A stretch of DNA of 64,000 nt, from the NCBI GenBank assembly GCA_019638185.1, contig JAHBUH010000008.1, positions 1 through 64,000 on the forward strand, read 5' to 3'. The notes beneath the pieces are model-generated. The model ran no database searches. It saw only the letters and a program-made list of their open reading frames with translations, and had not been told where the DNA came from. This document shows positions 10,701 through 18,929 of the stretch, piece by piece (the first letter of the stretch is position 1; the number at the start of each line of letters is the position of its first letter). Source of the DNA: Leadbetterella sp. GTDB lineage: Bacteria > Bacteroidota > Bacteroidia > Cytophagales > Spirosomataceae. The position numbers and the translations under genes were made by a program.

Positions 10701-11037
10701 CTTTTGAAATACCGAGGGCCGTTACCACCACCTCTTGCAGCTGGGTAGCATCCTCTTCCATAGTCACATTAATGATAGCTCTTCCACCCACGGCTATTTC
10801 CTGGGCTTTAAAACCTATTGACGTAAACACCAGGGTTCCGTTAGATGGAACCGCAATGGAGTACCTACCTTCCACGTCAGTCATTGCCGCAGTGGTAGTA
10901 CCTTTTACAGTAACCACAGCTCCGGGAAGCCCTTCACCATCAGCAGCAGAAATAACTTTACCCGTTACATTCTGCGCCATCACATTAAATCCCATTGCTA
11001 TAAAACAAGCAACCAGGACAAGTAACTTTTTAACCAT
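7732..11037 (-). CDS. SusC/RagA-family TonB-dependent outer-membrane receptor
   Basis: TonB-dependent transporter that pairs with the downstream SusD. In order it has a signal peptide (residues 1 to about 22, ending VMAQ), a carboxypeptidase-D-like beta-sandwich (about 23-100, GKVISAADGEGLPGA), a TonB-box/plug region starting at LQEVVVTALG (about 101), the SusC-type plug sequence PLIVLNGVPM, and a 22-strand barrel ending in a Phe-terminated strand (MLRASF). The length of 1101 aa is normal. A -7 element (TAATTTTG, 11087-11094) lies about 50 bp upstream of the start. There is no anti-sigma or hybrid regulator beside it, so control may come from the nearby ROK protein. Confidence 0.95.
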   Translation of the reverse strand: MVKKLLVLVACFIAMGFNVMAQNVTGKVISAADGEGLPGAVVTVKGTTTAAMTDVEGRYSIAVPSNGTLVFTSIGFKAQEIAVGGRAIINVTMEEDATQLQEVVVTALGISKDKRNLGYATAMVGADEIIKTASPNVATSLYGKAPGVNIQATPGGATSGVSVNIRGFSSITGSTQPLIVLNGVPMRNGNFDNTSYWSDQRIRGNGLNDINPNDIESISILKGASAAALYGSEAVNGVMLITTKSGKGTTGLGVDFNASYTSDRIAYLPRYQNVRGPGYPAGVGFGSAVQDANGFFIYPDGSRGLINTTVNFGPKFDGQPVKAWTGEMVPYVSSNGGYDQLFQNANSSNINVGVTKGGEFGSIRFALTRQDNQMISRDSKNERNVASLSSILNIGKRSVTSVNIQYINQLTHNRPFKVDRMINNFSGMMDRFERGSWYYDRAITSAGYRYTTGTTPTITPSEHITGNGFKNDIADFAYQILARDYNEYTNRIIGSIDENFKLGKGFSIKGRLATDLTVEKTEDKRRTERPLSLGAPTGEYGVGANNFSLLYGDAYLNYDGKLSKDFELNAFVGYSARKETNYQTTQNTSGGLSTENKFDLSASTNQPGTSLKRTFFVTDAFMGSADLTYKGFWNVQGTIRKDRTSVMAPDNNSFVYPSVNTAFILSDVLDLPKAFSFSKIRASWGIVGNYPTIYQANVAYQQGSLLVQNEGAASTIYTQLPVSFGNDKIKPEQKHEIEIGLENYFFGRRLGIDIAYYNAQIRDQILPLDLATSTGATTILSNIGTLRNQGIEAAITGTPVRKADFEWNVTLNVSRNRNKVEKLANNSTELLHRDYDGAAAQLRSIVGRPMGDIFVRPIKTDASGRKVVNPNGLYAIDGDKWIRAGNAMPDLTGGFINNLTYKNFDLSIVTSFQIGGAIMPTGIAWMTSRGLTEESTKYMDAASGGLSYYVDANGKGIQTSASAGPKGEKVHHDGMLMDGVTADGQANTNIISQAVYYNNTYNWGGPQYSNSRYELYVQDNDYWKLRELSLGYNLPSSVAQKVGAKNVNLSVFGRNLFFLYRNIKDLDPEQTVAGSKWIDNINTAGNNPSFRSFGVMLRASF

Positions 11038-11086
11038 AATTATTCGGTTTAGACAATTTTTTGTTATAAAAATACAATTGTTAATA

Positions 11087-11094
11087 CAAAATTA
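11087..11094 (-). promoter_or_regulatory. Predicted -7 element of susC-susD
   Basis: TAATTTTG on the minus strand fits TAnnTTTG in an AT-rich leader about 50 bp before the susC start. No clear -33 element is seen. Confidence 0.4.
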
Positions 11095-11208
11095 ATAATT
11101 TTTTTTACTAAATTACTAAATTTTTGTATTTTTTTTCTCTAAACCTCTGGAAAATAGAAAAAAGACTAATAAATAAAATGAGGCAAAATGACACGATTCA
11201 GACAGGCG

Positions 11209-11976
11209 CTACTGCTCTGCCAGAAACCGGGTCACCTCCTCCACAAACTCCGCCGGCCGGGTGGCATGCACCCAGTGGTTAGCCCCGGCTATGGTCACCA
11301 GCCTGGCGGCCGGGTACCAGGTTTTGAGGTATTCAAAGTCCTCGTCACTCACATACGGAGAATCCCCGCCCCGCATCAGCAGCAGGGGCTTCTCTACCTT
11401 ATTATATAAGGAGACCTCTGAGACCACCTCCCCCGCATTCTCAGCCAGGACCGGCACGTTAATCCGCCAGTCAAACCCGCCGTCTTCCGTACGGTAAAGG
11501 TTCTTCAGGAGAAACTGCCGTTCGCCGGCATCGCTCACGTATCGGCTGAAGATATCCTCCGCCTCCTTCCGTGAGGTAAGTGTGGAAGTATCTATGGCCT
11601 GCAGCCCCCGGATAATGTGTTCATGATGGCAGGGATACGCCCGTGCGGCAATATCCACGATCACCAGGCCGGAAAAATTAGTGTAGTGCTGGGAATACTG
11701 CAGCACTGCTTTTCCGCCCATGGAGTGTCCCAGGATCACCGGCGCTGAAATGCCGTTCTCCGACAGGAATCGGTCCAGATCTTCTGCCATCACCTCATAA
11801 TTAAACACTTCCGAGCGCTCTGACTGCCCATGATTGCGGGCATCCAGGATGTACACCTCATAGCCCTTTTCTGCGATATTCCTGCAGACCGTAAATAAAT
11901 TATCCGATGATCCGAAGACCCCGTGAAGCACCACCAGCGGCTTACCGCTGCCCAGTTTTCTGTAATGTAATTTCAT
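11209..11976 (-). CDS. Alpha/beta-hydrolase esterase (YbfF-like)
   Basis: Cytosolic alpha/beta hydrolase of the YbfF/acyl-esterase group. It shows the oxyanion block LHGVFGSSDN (18-27), DARNHGQS (45-52), the nucleophile elbow G-H-S85-M-G-G and a C-terminal GANHWVH with the likely catalytic His at 234. At 255 aa it matches YbfF-type thioesterases/esterases in length and motif order. The natural substrate cannot be inferred; family members cleave short acyl esters and acyl-CoA. It stands alone on the minus strand between the susC promoter and a divergent membrane-protein operon. Confidence 0.85.
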   Translation of the reverse strand: MKLHYRKLGSGKPLVVLHGVFGSSDNLFTVCRNIAEKGYEVYILDARNHGQSERSEVFNYEVMAEDLDRFLSENGISAPVILGHSMGGKAVLQYSQHYTNFSGLVIVDIAARAYPCHHEHIIRGLQAIDTSTLTSRKEAEDIFSRYVSDAGERQFLLKNLYRTEDGGFDWRINVPVLAENAGEVVSEVSLYNKVEKPLLLMRGGDSPYVSDEDFEYLKTWYPAARLVTIAGANHWVHATRPAEFVEEVTRFLAEQ

Positions 11977-12232
11977 GGGGCAAAATTAAAAACATAAAGC
12001 GCGGGTTTCATCACAAATGCTTACCGTCTGTCATAATTATTTTGAGCTTTGAAAAATTTTTCCGGAATATTGTTGTTAATAAAGCAAGTATTCCCTAAAA
12101 GCGGAGTACAGAAGATATTAAAAAGGGGCTTAAAATGCAAGGCGTTGAGGATGAGGGCCTTTGTGTGCTTTTTTAAATATCTTCCCCCGGTTTTCCTAAA
12201 ATTAATTTCGAATTAGCTGTTACGTTACCCGT

Positions 12233-13276
12233 ATGAATTGGTTTCAGAAAATCAAACGGTACTTCCGCGAAGAGGGAGCGCCTGTCCCCACAGAGGAAAT
12301 CCCCCTACCGCAGGCAGTGGCCCTGCCCGAAACCCCTGTACTGGTTCTGCCCGAACCGGAAGAGGAAGACGCGTTTCCCCACTGGCTGAGCAGTGAAGAC
12401 ACCCTCCGGGATGAGGGCGTGATCTACGGCTTAAGCGGTACGGACCCCCAGGAGAAAGTCAGCATCATTGCCTCCATTTATAAAAAGCACACCGCACGGT
12501 ATATCCGTACGCAGGAAGAACTGACCGAGAAGATCGGGGAGCTGAACCTGGTGCTGGAGAAGAAAAATACCGCCTTAGGCGAGCTCACCCTGAAAGCCGC
12601 TGACGTGCTGAAGCGGGAGCCGCACGAAGAAAACATCCTGCGGGTGGCCGTGGGCCTGATCCTCTCCCTCGGGATGTGTGCCGGTAACTACTTCCTGATC
12701 CGGGAAGGCATCCGCTATGGCTTTCCCGAACAGAGCGAGTGGATAGCCTGGGGGGTATTCCTGACCGGTATGTTCAGCCTTTACTACACCACCTCCGTCA
12801 TCCACAGCGATGACCGGGTTACCTGGCGGCGGGCCCTGGAAGAGCTGGGCATGCCCCTGGCCGCCTCGCTGTTTGTGCTGGTACAGGTGCTACCGCACAT
12901 GGCCTGGTACAAGTCGGTGGGCTTTTTCCTTTTCACCTTTTTCGCCTTCCTGATCTCCGGGAAACTCCTGCTGGGCACCCTGGCCCGCCTGAAAAAGGAG
13001 TTCCGCCTCTTTAAAAATAACCGCGAACTGCGGAAAGAAAAAACGGCAGCGGGTACCGACTGGAAGTACGACAGGGAAGAACTGGAAAGGGATATGGAGA
13101 AGATCCGCCTGGAAAAATGGAAAATAGTGAGTGTGCTGAATGAAACGGAAGCCCAGATTAACCGTCTGAATGCGGATAAAGAAGCCGTCATTAACCTGTT
13201 TCTCAGTGAATATAACCTGGCCAGAGACTATAAAGGCCGCCTGAGCGGAAGCCAGATTTCTAAAATAATACGATAG
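12233..13276 (+). CDS. Unrecognised membrane protein with coiled coils (partner A)
   Basis: I do not recognise this family. A basic first dozen residues are followed by a Pro/Glu-rich segment (18-48), a coiled coil (about 92-128), four likely membrane segments (about 135-157, 170-190, 207-226, 229-248) and a long charged coiled coil (250-325). There is no signal peptide, so both charged ends are probably cytoplasmic. It lies 75 bp upstream of a second protein of the same general layout on the same strand, and the two are probably made together and may interact. A weak -7-like TAATTTCG lies at 12203-12210. A structural or membrane-remodelling role is possible but unproven. Confidence 0.7.
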   Translation: MNWFQKIKRYFREEGAPVPTEEIPLPQAVALPETPVLVLPEPEEEDAFPHWLSSEDTLRDEGVIYGLSGTDPQEKVSIIASIYKKHTARYIRTQEELTEKIGELNLVLEKKNTALGELTLKAADVLKREPHEENILRVAVGLILSLGMCAGNYFLIREGIRYGFPEQSEWIAWGVFLTGMFSLYYTTSVIHSDDRVTWRRALEELGMPLAASLFVLVQVLPHMAWYKSVGFFLFTFFAFLISGKLLLGTLARLKKEFRLFKNNRELRKEKTAAGTDWKYDREELERDMEKIRLEKWKIVSVLNETEAQINRLNADKEAVINLFLSEYNLARDYKGRLSGSQISKIIR

Positions 13277-13351
13277 CCGTGAACTAAGAGCCGGGTGACG
13301 CTTAGTTACCCCAAAAAGCGCTGAGCTCATTGCTCTAATCTAATCAAAACT

Positions 13352-14707
13352 ATGGACGAGGATTTTAAAAAAGGCCTTGAAAACGGCCTCGAAAACCTGG
13401 ACAAATCGAATTACGAAGATTTTGTTTCCAGTGAGGTGACCCTCCACTGGCTGACGGAAAGTAAGCAGCAGCTGGATGAGCAGATTCATGCCGTAAAGGA
13501 GCAGATAGCCGATACCACCCGTCAGAAGCTGGAGATCCTGGAGGCCGGTCAGCAGGTGAAACACCGTTTTGACAGCCAGGAACATGAAGTACGGGCCCTG
13601 GAGAAAGAAATTTCCGGCCTGGAGAAAAAAATAGAATTTACCCAGGGGGAAAAAACCAAAAACCCGCTTTATTACCCCCTGCTGGCCGGTATCATTTACT
13701 TTGCGGCCGGGCTGGTGTTTCTCTTTGGTGACCTCATCATCAGCCACGAGATCGTGGCGTATGCACTGAATATCCGGAACAACATGGAAGCCTGGGCCTT
13801 TGCCTGCGGCCTGGCCGGGGTAACGCTCCTGCTAAAGCCGGCCTATGAACGACTGATTGAGGAGCCCTACCTGAAAAATCCTACCGAACGGTCCAAAAAA
13901 CTGCACGGCTACTTCCAGACCGCCCTGGTGGTGATCTCGGTGGTGACCCTGTCCGTACTGGGCTGGTTCCGTTACGAAGCCTATAAGGTAGATAAACTGA
14001 AAGCCGGGATTAACAGCGAGATCAAGTCGCTGCAGCTGGCCGCCACGCCCCTCATCCAGGGCACGGAAACGGTAGCCGATCCGGCCCTTAGCCAGAAGAT
14101 AGAGGCCAAAATGAAGGAAGTAGACGCCCTGAACAAAGAACTGGTGACCAGTAACTGGGCCCTGCTGTCTTTTGTGCTCAGCGGCGTACTCTTTGCTATA
14201 GCGGGCGCTATCTGTTTCGGTATCGCCTTCCCTATCCTGAGCAGCTACTGGAAACGCTGGTTCTGGCATAATCCGTCTATTAACCGGGCTAACCGCCGCA
14301 TCCGTAAGCTGCAGACACGCCTGGCTGACGCCAGCAAGCCCCTTTATGAAAGCGCCTCCCAGCGCGAACTCCACGACCACAAAATGGAGATCCTGCCCGA
14401 TATTACCGAACTGAAGCAGGAGCTGCGCCGCCTGGAAGAAAATGCTAATGTGCTCTCCGAAAAGATTAAGCTGGCACTGGAATCTTCCCGTGTGAGCCTG
14501 TATAACAGCGGTTACGACAGCGGAAATACGCACAAAGACGGCCTCTCCCCCGAAGAGCTGAAAAACTACCGGAATACCCTGATGGAGAACCTGAAGTACT
14601 CCCGGGAGAGCAGCTCAGATAAAACCCCGCGCGTGTATAAGAATAACGGACTACGCCCCCACCAGGCACTGCGAAAAGCCATTACCGATTCCTTTAACGA
14701 AAATTGA
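13352..14707 (+). CDS. Unrecognised membrane protein with coiled coils (partner B)
   Basis: Unrecognised family, 451 aa. It begins with an acidic stretch, then a coiled coil (about 30-102), membrane segments at about 105-127, 147-163 and 186-205, a second coiled coil (215-265), one more membrane segment (268-292) and a third coiled coil (310-380). The polar C-terminal tail has a Ser/Tyr/Asn-rich stretch. The layout mirrors the gene 75 bp upstream, though the sequences are not obviously alike. No catalytic motif is visible. Both genes share the local GC-rich codon use, so recent transfer is not indicated. Confidence 0.7.
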   Translation: MDEDFKKGLENGLENLDKSNYEDFVSSEVTLHWLTESKQQLDEQIHAVKEQIADTTRQKLEILEAGQQVKHRFDSQEHEVRALEKEISGLEKKIEFTQGEKTKNPLYYPLLAGIIYFAAGLVFLFGDLIISHEIVAYALNIRNNMEAWAFACGLAGVTLLLKPAYERLIEEPYLKNPTERSKKLHGYFQTALVVISVVTLSVLGWFRYEAYKVDKLKAGINSEIKSLQLAATPLIQGTETVADPALSQKIEAKMKEVDALNKELVTSNWALLSFVLSGVLFAIAGAICFGIAFPILSSYWKRWFWHNPSINRANRRIRKLQTRLADASKPLYESASQRELHDHKMEILPDITELKQELRRLEENANVLSEKIKLALESSRVSLYNSGYDSGNTHKDGLSPEELKNYRNTLMENLKYSRESSSDKTPRVYKNNGLRPHQALRKAITDSFNEN

Positions 14708-14775
14708 ATTTTTCCAATACGAAAAATAAATTATCCGGTAATTGCTGTTTTTATTTAAACTTATTATAAATAAAT

Positions 14776-14808
14776 TTTGACGATAAGGTAAGGAATGTCC
14801 TACCTTTG
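14776..14808 (+). promoter_or_regulatory. Predicted promoter of the haem-uptake genes
   Basis: TTTG (14776-14779), a 21-bp spacer and TACCTTTG (14801-14808) fit the Bacteroidota -33/-7 pattern, about 50 bp upstream of the TonB-receptor start. Confidence 0.6.
14785..14806. promoter_or_regulatory. Inverted repeat overlapping the -7 element (candidate operator)
   Basis: AAGGTA(A)GGA, then ATG, then TCCTACCTT forms an inverted repeat with 9-bp arms and one bulged base. It fills the spacer and runs into the -7 element of the TonB-receptor promoter. A repressor bound here would block transcription. Fur, encoded three genes downstream, is the obvious candidate, but the match to a classical Fur box is poor. 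Confidence 0.4.
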
Positions 14809-14856
14809 GCAGCCTATTTATAACTGGTTTAAATAAAAGCCGATTACCGTAGTTTC

Positions 14857-16917
14857 ATGCGTAAGCTCATTACTTCTCTTTTCATCCTCCTTACCGCCCT
14901 GGTTTCCAAAGCACAGCAGGGCCATAACCGGCAGGACGACAGCCTGCGGGTGAACAGCCTCAATGAAGTGGTAGTAACCGGGCAGTTCAGCCCCCAGTCC
15001 ATGAAAAACTCCGTTTACCAGGTGCGGGTGATCGGCCGGGAGCAGATCCGCCTCCGCGGGGCCACTAACCTCCAGAGCATCCTCAGCACGGAGCTGGGCA
15101 TGCGTTTCTCCAATGACCTCACCCTGGGTACCACAGACGTGGAGCTGATGGGGATGTCAGGCCAGAACGTAAAGATCCTGCTGGACGGCGTACCGGTGAT
15201 AGACCGGGGCTCCACCCGCGAAAGCCTGGGGCAGATAGACATCAATAACGTGGAGAAAATAGAGATCGTAGAGGGGCCCATGTCCGTCAGCTACGGTTCT
15301 GACGCCCTGGCGGGTGTCATCAATATCATCACTAAAAAAAGCGGGGGATCTAAGGCGCTGACGGTGAATGCCCGGGTGCTGGAAGAAACGGCCGGAGACG
15401 AATATAACGCCTTTTCGGGGGCCGGAACCCACCATCAGTCGCTGGGGCTGGCCTGGCAAAACGCCCGCTTCGAGGCCGGTGGCGGGGTAACCCGTAACTT
15501 CTTCGGTGGCTGGCAGGGCAATGCCACCGGCCGAAAGATGGAATGGATGCCGAAAGAACAATACCTCCCCTATGCGCAGGCAGGCTACCGCAAAGACGGC
15601 TTCTCGGCCTGGTACCGCTTCAACGGCACCGATGAAACCCTTAAAAGCCTGGGCAGTACGTATACCAATATCAATAATAACCACGAATCCGCCACGGACC
15701 AGTTTTACATCACCAAACGCTGGTTTCACCAGCTCCAGTCGGAATACCGCATCAATGCGGCCAACAGCCTTTCACTGGCCGCCGCCTACACCGACTACAG
15801 CCGTAGCACACAAACCACCGAAATTGACCTGGTGACGGATCGCCGTACGCTGGCCCCCAGCGGTAACCAGGACAAATCCGTGTTTACCACCCGTTTCCTG
15901 CGGCTTACCGCCCAGCACCGCCTGAGCTCAGCCATTTCCCTTCAGCACGGGCTGGACATTAACCTGAACGCCTCCTCGGGAGAGCGGATTGAAGGCTCAC
16001 CGGAAATCAACGATTACGCCTATTTTGCCTCTTCCGAGATCAAACTGGGTTCAAAAATTAACCTGAGGCCCGGGCTGCGTTTTATTCACAATTCCGTGTA
16101 CGATGCCCCGCCTGTGATCCCGTCAGTGAATACCAAATTCACCCTGGCCAAAGGCCTGGACCTGAGAGCGGCCTACGCCCGGGGTTTCCGTTCACCGGCC
16201 CTGCGCGAGCTTTACTTTACCTTCTTTGATGCCAGCCACTCCATCCGGGGTAACCGTAACCTGAAGGCCGAAACCTCAGACAGCTTCAATGCCTACCTGT
16301 CTTATCAGGCCCTAGACCGGAAGGAAATCCGTTGGAATACCACCTTAGGTACTTTTTATAACACCTTTGATAACCTCATCACCATAGGGGTGGATCCGGC
16401 AGATGCCAGCGTTAACACCTACCTGAACGTAGATAAGTATAAAACCACCGGGTTTACGCTGAACAATACCGTTTACTGGAAAAATCTTTACGCCACGCTG
16501 GGCTTTTCGGCCATAGGCCGTTATAACCGCTTCTCGGAATCAAAAAACATAGATGAATTCCTGTGGACACCGGAAGTAAACAGTAACCTCCGTTACAGCT
16601 TCCCTTCCATAGCCACCAGCATCAGCCTTTTCCTGAAATACACCGGGAAGCTTCCACGGTATATCGCTGAAACCACAGCCACGGGCGTTACCGCCAGGCG
16701 TACCGAAACCGAAAGCTTCACCATGGCTGACCTCACCCTGAACAAGGTCTTTTATAAATACTTTACCCTGAATGCAGGTGTGAAGAACCTCTTTGGTGTA
16801 ACGCGCCTTGCTAACACCAATGCCGACACCGGCGCTGCCCACTCTACAGGGGGGGCTGTGCCGATGTCCTATGGCCGTTCTTACTTCCTAGGAATATCGG
16901 CCCAGATTACCAGGTAA
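14857..16917 (+). CDS. TonB-dependent receptor, probably haem/iron uptake (HmuR-like)
   Basis: Outer-membrane TonB-dependent receptor, 686 aa, with a signal peptide (residues 1 to about 20, ending SKAQ). A TonB box/plug starts at LNEVVVTGQFSP (about 34), followed by plug motifs VKILLDGVPV and VEKIEIVEGPMSVSYGSDALAGVINIITKK, then a barrel. It has no carboxypeptidase-like N-terminal domain and so differs from the SusC at 7.7-11 kb. The gene 18 bp downstream encodes an HmuY-like lipoprotein, the known partner of HmuR-type haem receptors, and Fur follows. Haem as substrate is therefore a good inference; vitamin B12 or siderophore is less likely. Confidence 0.85.
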   Translation: MRKLITSLFILLTALVSKAQQGHNRQDDSLRVNSLNEVVVTGQFSPQSMKNSVYQVRVIGREQIRLRGATNLQSILSTELGMRFSNDLTLGTTDVELMGMSGQNVKILLDGVPVIDRGSTRESLGQIDINNVEKIEIVEGPMSVSYGSDALAGVINIITKKSGGSKALTVNARVLEETAGDEYNAFSGAGTHHQSLGLAWQNARFEAGGGVTRNFFGGWQGNATGRKMEWMPKEQYLPYAQAGYRKDGFSAWYRFNGTDETLKSLGSTYTNINNNHESATDQFYITKRWFHQLQSEYRINAANSLSLAAAYTDYSRSTQTTEIDLVTDRRTLAPSGNQDKSVFTTRFLRLTAQHRLSSAISLQHGLDINLNASSGERIEGSPEINDYAYFASSEIKLGSKINLRPGLRFIHNSVYDAPPVIPSVNTKFTLAKGLDLRAAYARGFRSPALRELYFTFFDASHSIRGNRNLKAETSDSFNAYLSYQALDRKEIRWNTTLGTFYNTFDNLITIGVDPADASVNTYLNVDKYKTTGFTLNNTVYWKNLYATLGFSAIGRYNRFSESKNIDEFLWTPEVNSNLRYSFPSIATSISLFLKYTGKLPRYIAETTATGVTARRTETESFTMADLTLNKVFYKYFTLNAGVKNLFGVTRLANTNADTGAAHSTGGAVPMSYGRSYFLGISAQITR

Positions 16918-16935
16918 TTAATGTTCTATATAAAT

Positions 16936-18318
16936 ATGAAAAACACGCTAAGAATTCTCCTGTTCTCCGTAATGACGGTATTCATCTCTTCCTGTAAGGA
17001 CGATACCATAGACCTGCCTGACAATTACGTAGCTTTCAAGACCTCTGAAGTGGGTCTTACGGGCGCCGATGCCACCCTGGAGCTCACGCTCACCCGGGCT
17101 GCTGATGCCGCCGTTCCCGTAACCGTAACCCTTACGCCTTCCGGTGTGGAATACGGTAAGCACTTTACTACCGAGCCAGCGGCTACGAATAACGTGATCA
17201 GCCTGACCATCCCGCAGGGCCAGTCTTCGGCTACCATTAAAGTTACGCCGGTGGCCGGAATCCTGCTTTCGGGTACTGAAACGCTGAATTTCGCCATCAC
17301 CACGGTGACCGCCCCTACCCTGATAGGCCTCACCAAGGACCTGAAGCTGACTTTTGCCAAAATCATTTCCCAGGGAAGCCAGCTGACCCTGGCCGCTAAA
17401 ACCGCGGAATCGAACTACGCCAATAACGTCTACGCAGACCTGAGCGGTAACAGCACCCACCTGAATTCCCGTAAGTCGTGGAACCTGGCTTTTACCAATA
17501 ACTCCCAGTTCCGTGTGGTGCTGAACCATTCTTACCAGACCTCAGCTGCCGTGACCACCAAGTCAGATATCACCCAGGTTACCCTGGCCGATACGGCTAC
17601 CACCGCTGACATTTACCTGTCTGGCGCCCGGCTGACGGATCCCGCCACCCTGCCGCTGGTGGATTACTGGGACGGCGACCTGACCAAGACCGTATTTGCC
17701 GAAGTGTCTGCCACTGCCTCTGAAAACAAAGTATACCTGGTGGCTTTTGAAGGAAGTAACACGCCGAAAAGCCAATGGTACAAAGTAAAAGTGGACCGTA
17801 ACGGCACCGGTTACAAGGTACAGTACGCCAAAATAGGCGAGACCTCCGTTAAAACCGTAGACATCACAAAGAATGCCGACTTTAACCTGAGCTTCCTGTC
17901 TTTCGCGAACGGCCCGGTAAGTAATGTGGAGCCGAAAGCCAAAGAATGGGATATCCAGTACGGTTACAGCACCTATAACTCCGGGCTGAACACGCCTTAC
18001 TGGTTCCAGGACTTCGTTCTGCTGAACTCCATAGGCGGCGCACAGGCGGCTGAAGTATCTACTTCTACCGTTACCTACGAAAATTACGCCGAGAGCCATA
18101 TTGCCTCTACCACCTTCCTGAAAACCCGCGATGCCATCGGAAGCAAGTGGCGCGTTACTTCAGGGTCAGCGGTAGGCGTGACCAAGGATAAATTTTACGT
18201 GATCAAAGATCCGGAAGGTAACGTCTATAAACTGAAATTTGTCAATGCCGGTATCGGCACAGACGGCGGTGAAAGAGGAAAACCGGTAATAGAATACAAA
18301 CTGGTGAAAAAAGCGTAA
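16936..18318 (+). CDS. HmuY-like haem-binding lipoprotein with Calx-beta-like N-terminal domain
   Basis: The start is taken at the ATG at 16936 (MKNTLRILL), because it places a lipobox at FISSC with Cys20; an upstream in-frame ATG at 16921 only adds five residues. Residues about 25-130 resemble a Calx-beta/DUF4843-type beta-sandwich (LTLTRAADAAVPVTVTLTPSGVEYGKHF, read in parts). From about 145 to the end is an HmuY-type domain (NSRKSWNLAFTN, then VYLVAFEG and KVQYAKIGE). HmuY captures haem outside the cell and hands it to the TonB receptor. At 460 aa it is about twice the length of Porphyromonas HmuY because of the extra domain. A terminator follows at 18341-18365. Confidence 0.8.
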   Translation: MKNTLRILLFSVMTVFISSCKDDTIDLPDNYVAFKTSEVGLTGADATLELTLTRAADAAVPVTVTLTPSGVEYGKHFTTEPAATNNVISLTIPQGQSSATIKVTPVAGILLSGTETLNFAITTVTAPTLIGLTKDLKLTFAKIISQGSQLTLAAKTAESNYANNVYADLSGNSTHLNSRKSWNLAFTNNSQFRVVLNHSYQTSAAVTTKSDITQVTLADTATTADIYLSGARLTDPATLPLVDYWDGDLTKTVFAEVSATASENKVYLVAFEGSNTPKSQWYKVKVDRNGTGYKVQYAKIGETSVKTVDITKNADFNLSFLSFANGPVSNVEPKAKEWDIQYGYSTYNSGLNTPYWFQDFVLLNSIGGAQAAEVSTSTVTYENYAESHIASTTFLKTRDAIGSKWRVTSGSAVGVTKDKFYVIKDPEGNVYKLKFVNAGIGTDGGERGKPVIEYKLVKKA

Positions 18319-18340
18319 GCCCTCTGAGCGATATAAACAA

Positions 18341-18365
18341 ACAGCCCGGTGCATTGCCGGGCTGT
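18341..18365 (+). terminator. Intrinsic terminator after the HmuY-like gene
   Basis: A perfect 9-bp stem (ACAGCCCGG, 18341-18349, with 18357-18365), extendable by A-T pairs, and a 7-nt loop are followed by a T-rich run. Confidence 0.8.
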
Positions 18366-18455
18366 TTTAGTTTTATATATTTGGCAGGAAACGAATCATT
18401 ATTTATAATTGTTCTAAAATTAAAAGAACGGCGAAAAGGCCGTAAGACGTATTTC

Positions 18456-18929
18456 ATGGTGAAAGAGGCAAAAAAAGAACCCACCCTTTATGATCAGGCC
18501 CGCCACGTGCTGGATTCGAAGATTGAGGAGCTGGGATTACGGAAAACGCAGGAGCGTTACAGGATACTGGAAGAGATCTACAAACGGGAGGATCACTTCG
18601 AGATTGAAGATCTCTTTGACTCCATGCTGCAGCAGAACTTTAACGTCAGCAAAGCCACCGTTTATAATGTAGTGGAGCTGCTGACGGAGATCGGCCTGGT
18701 GACCCGGCATAACTTCGGAAATAACAATGCCGCCCGGTATGAGAAAGCATTTGGCAGGCGGCAGCACAGCCATATCATCTGCACGAAATGCAATAAGGTG
18801 ATCGAATTTTGTGACCCGCGCCTCCTGCTGATCCAGAATACCGCTTCCCAGTTCAGCGGGATTAACATCAAAGATCATTCGCTGGTCTTTTACGGGGTGT
18901 GCAGTGACGAGGCCTGTCAGAAGAAATGA
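18456..18929 (+). CDS. fur: Fur-family transcriptional regulator
   Basis: Ferric-uptake-type metalloregulator. I choose the ATG at 18456 (MVKEAKKEPTLYD, 157 aa), because the 34 codons upstream in the same frame run back into the terminator at 18341-18365 and do not look like Fur. The winged helix contains NVSKATVYNVVELLTEIGL. The dimerisation/metal region has the HSHIICTKCNKVIEF type block (HxH and CxxC) and a second Cys pair near the end (CSDEAC), so a structural zinc is likely. It lies just after the haem-uptake genes and overlaps the next gene by 4 bp. Iron rather than zinc or peroxide sensing is inferred from context. Confidence 0.88.
   Translation: MVKEAKKEPTLYDQARHVLDSKIEELGLRKTQERYRILEEIYKREDHFEIEDLFDSMLQQNFNVSKATVYNVVELLTEIGLVTRHNFGNNNAARYEKAFGRRQHSHIICTKCNKVIEFCDPRLLLIQNTASQFSGINIKDHSLVFYGVCSDEACQKK

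Noticed and set aside
18354..18455. 34-codon extension of Fur
   Set aside because: It runs through the terminator hairpin region after the HmuY-like gene and does not resemble Fur sequence.
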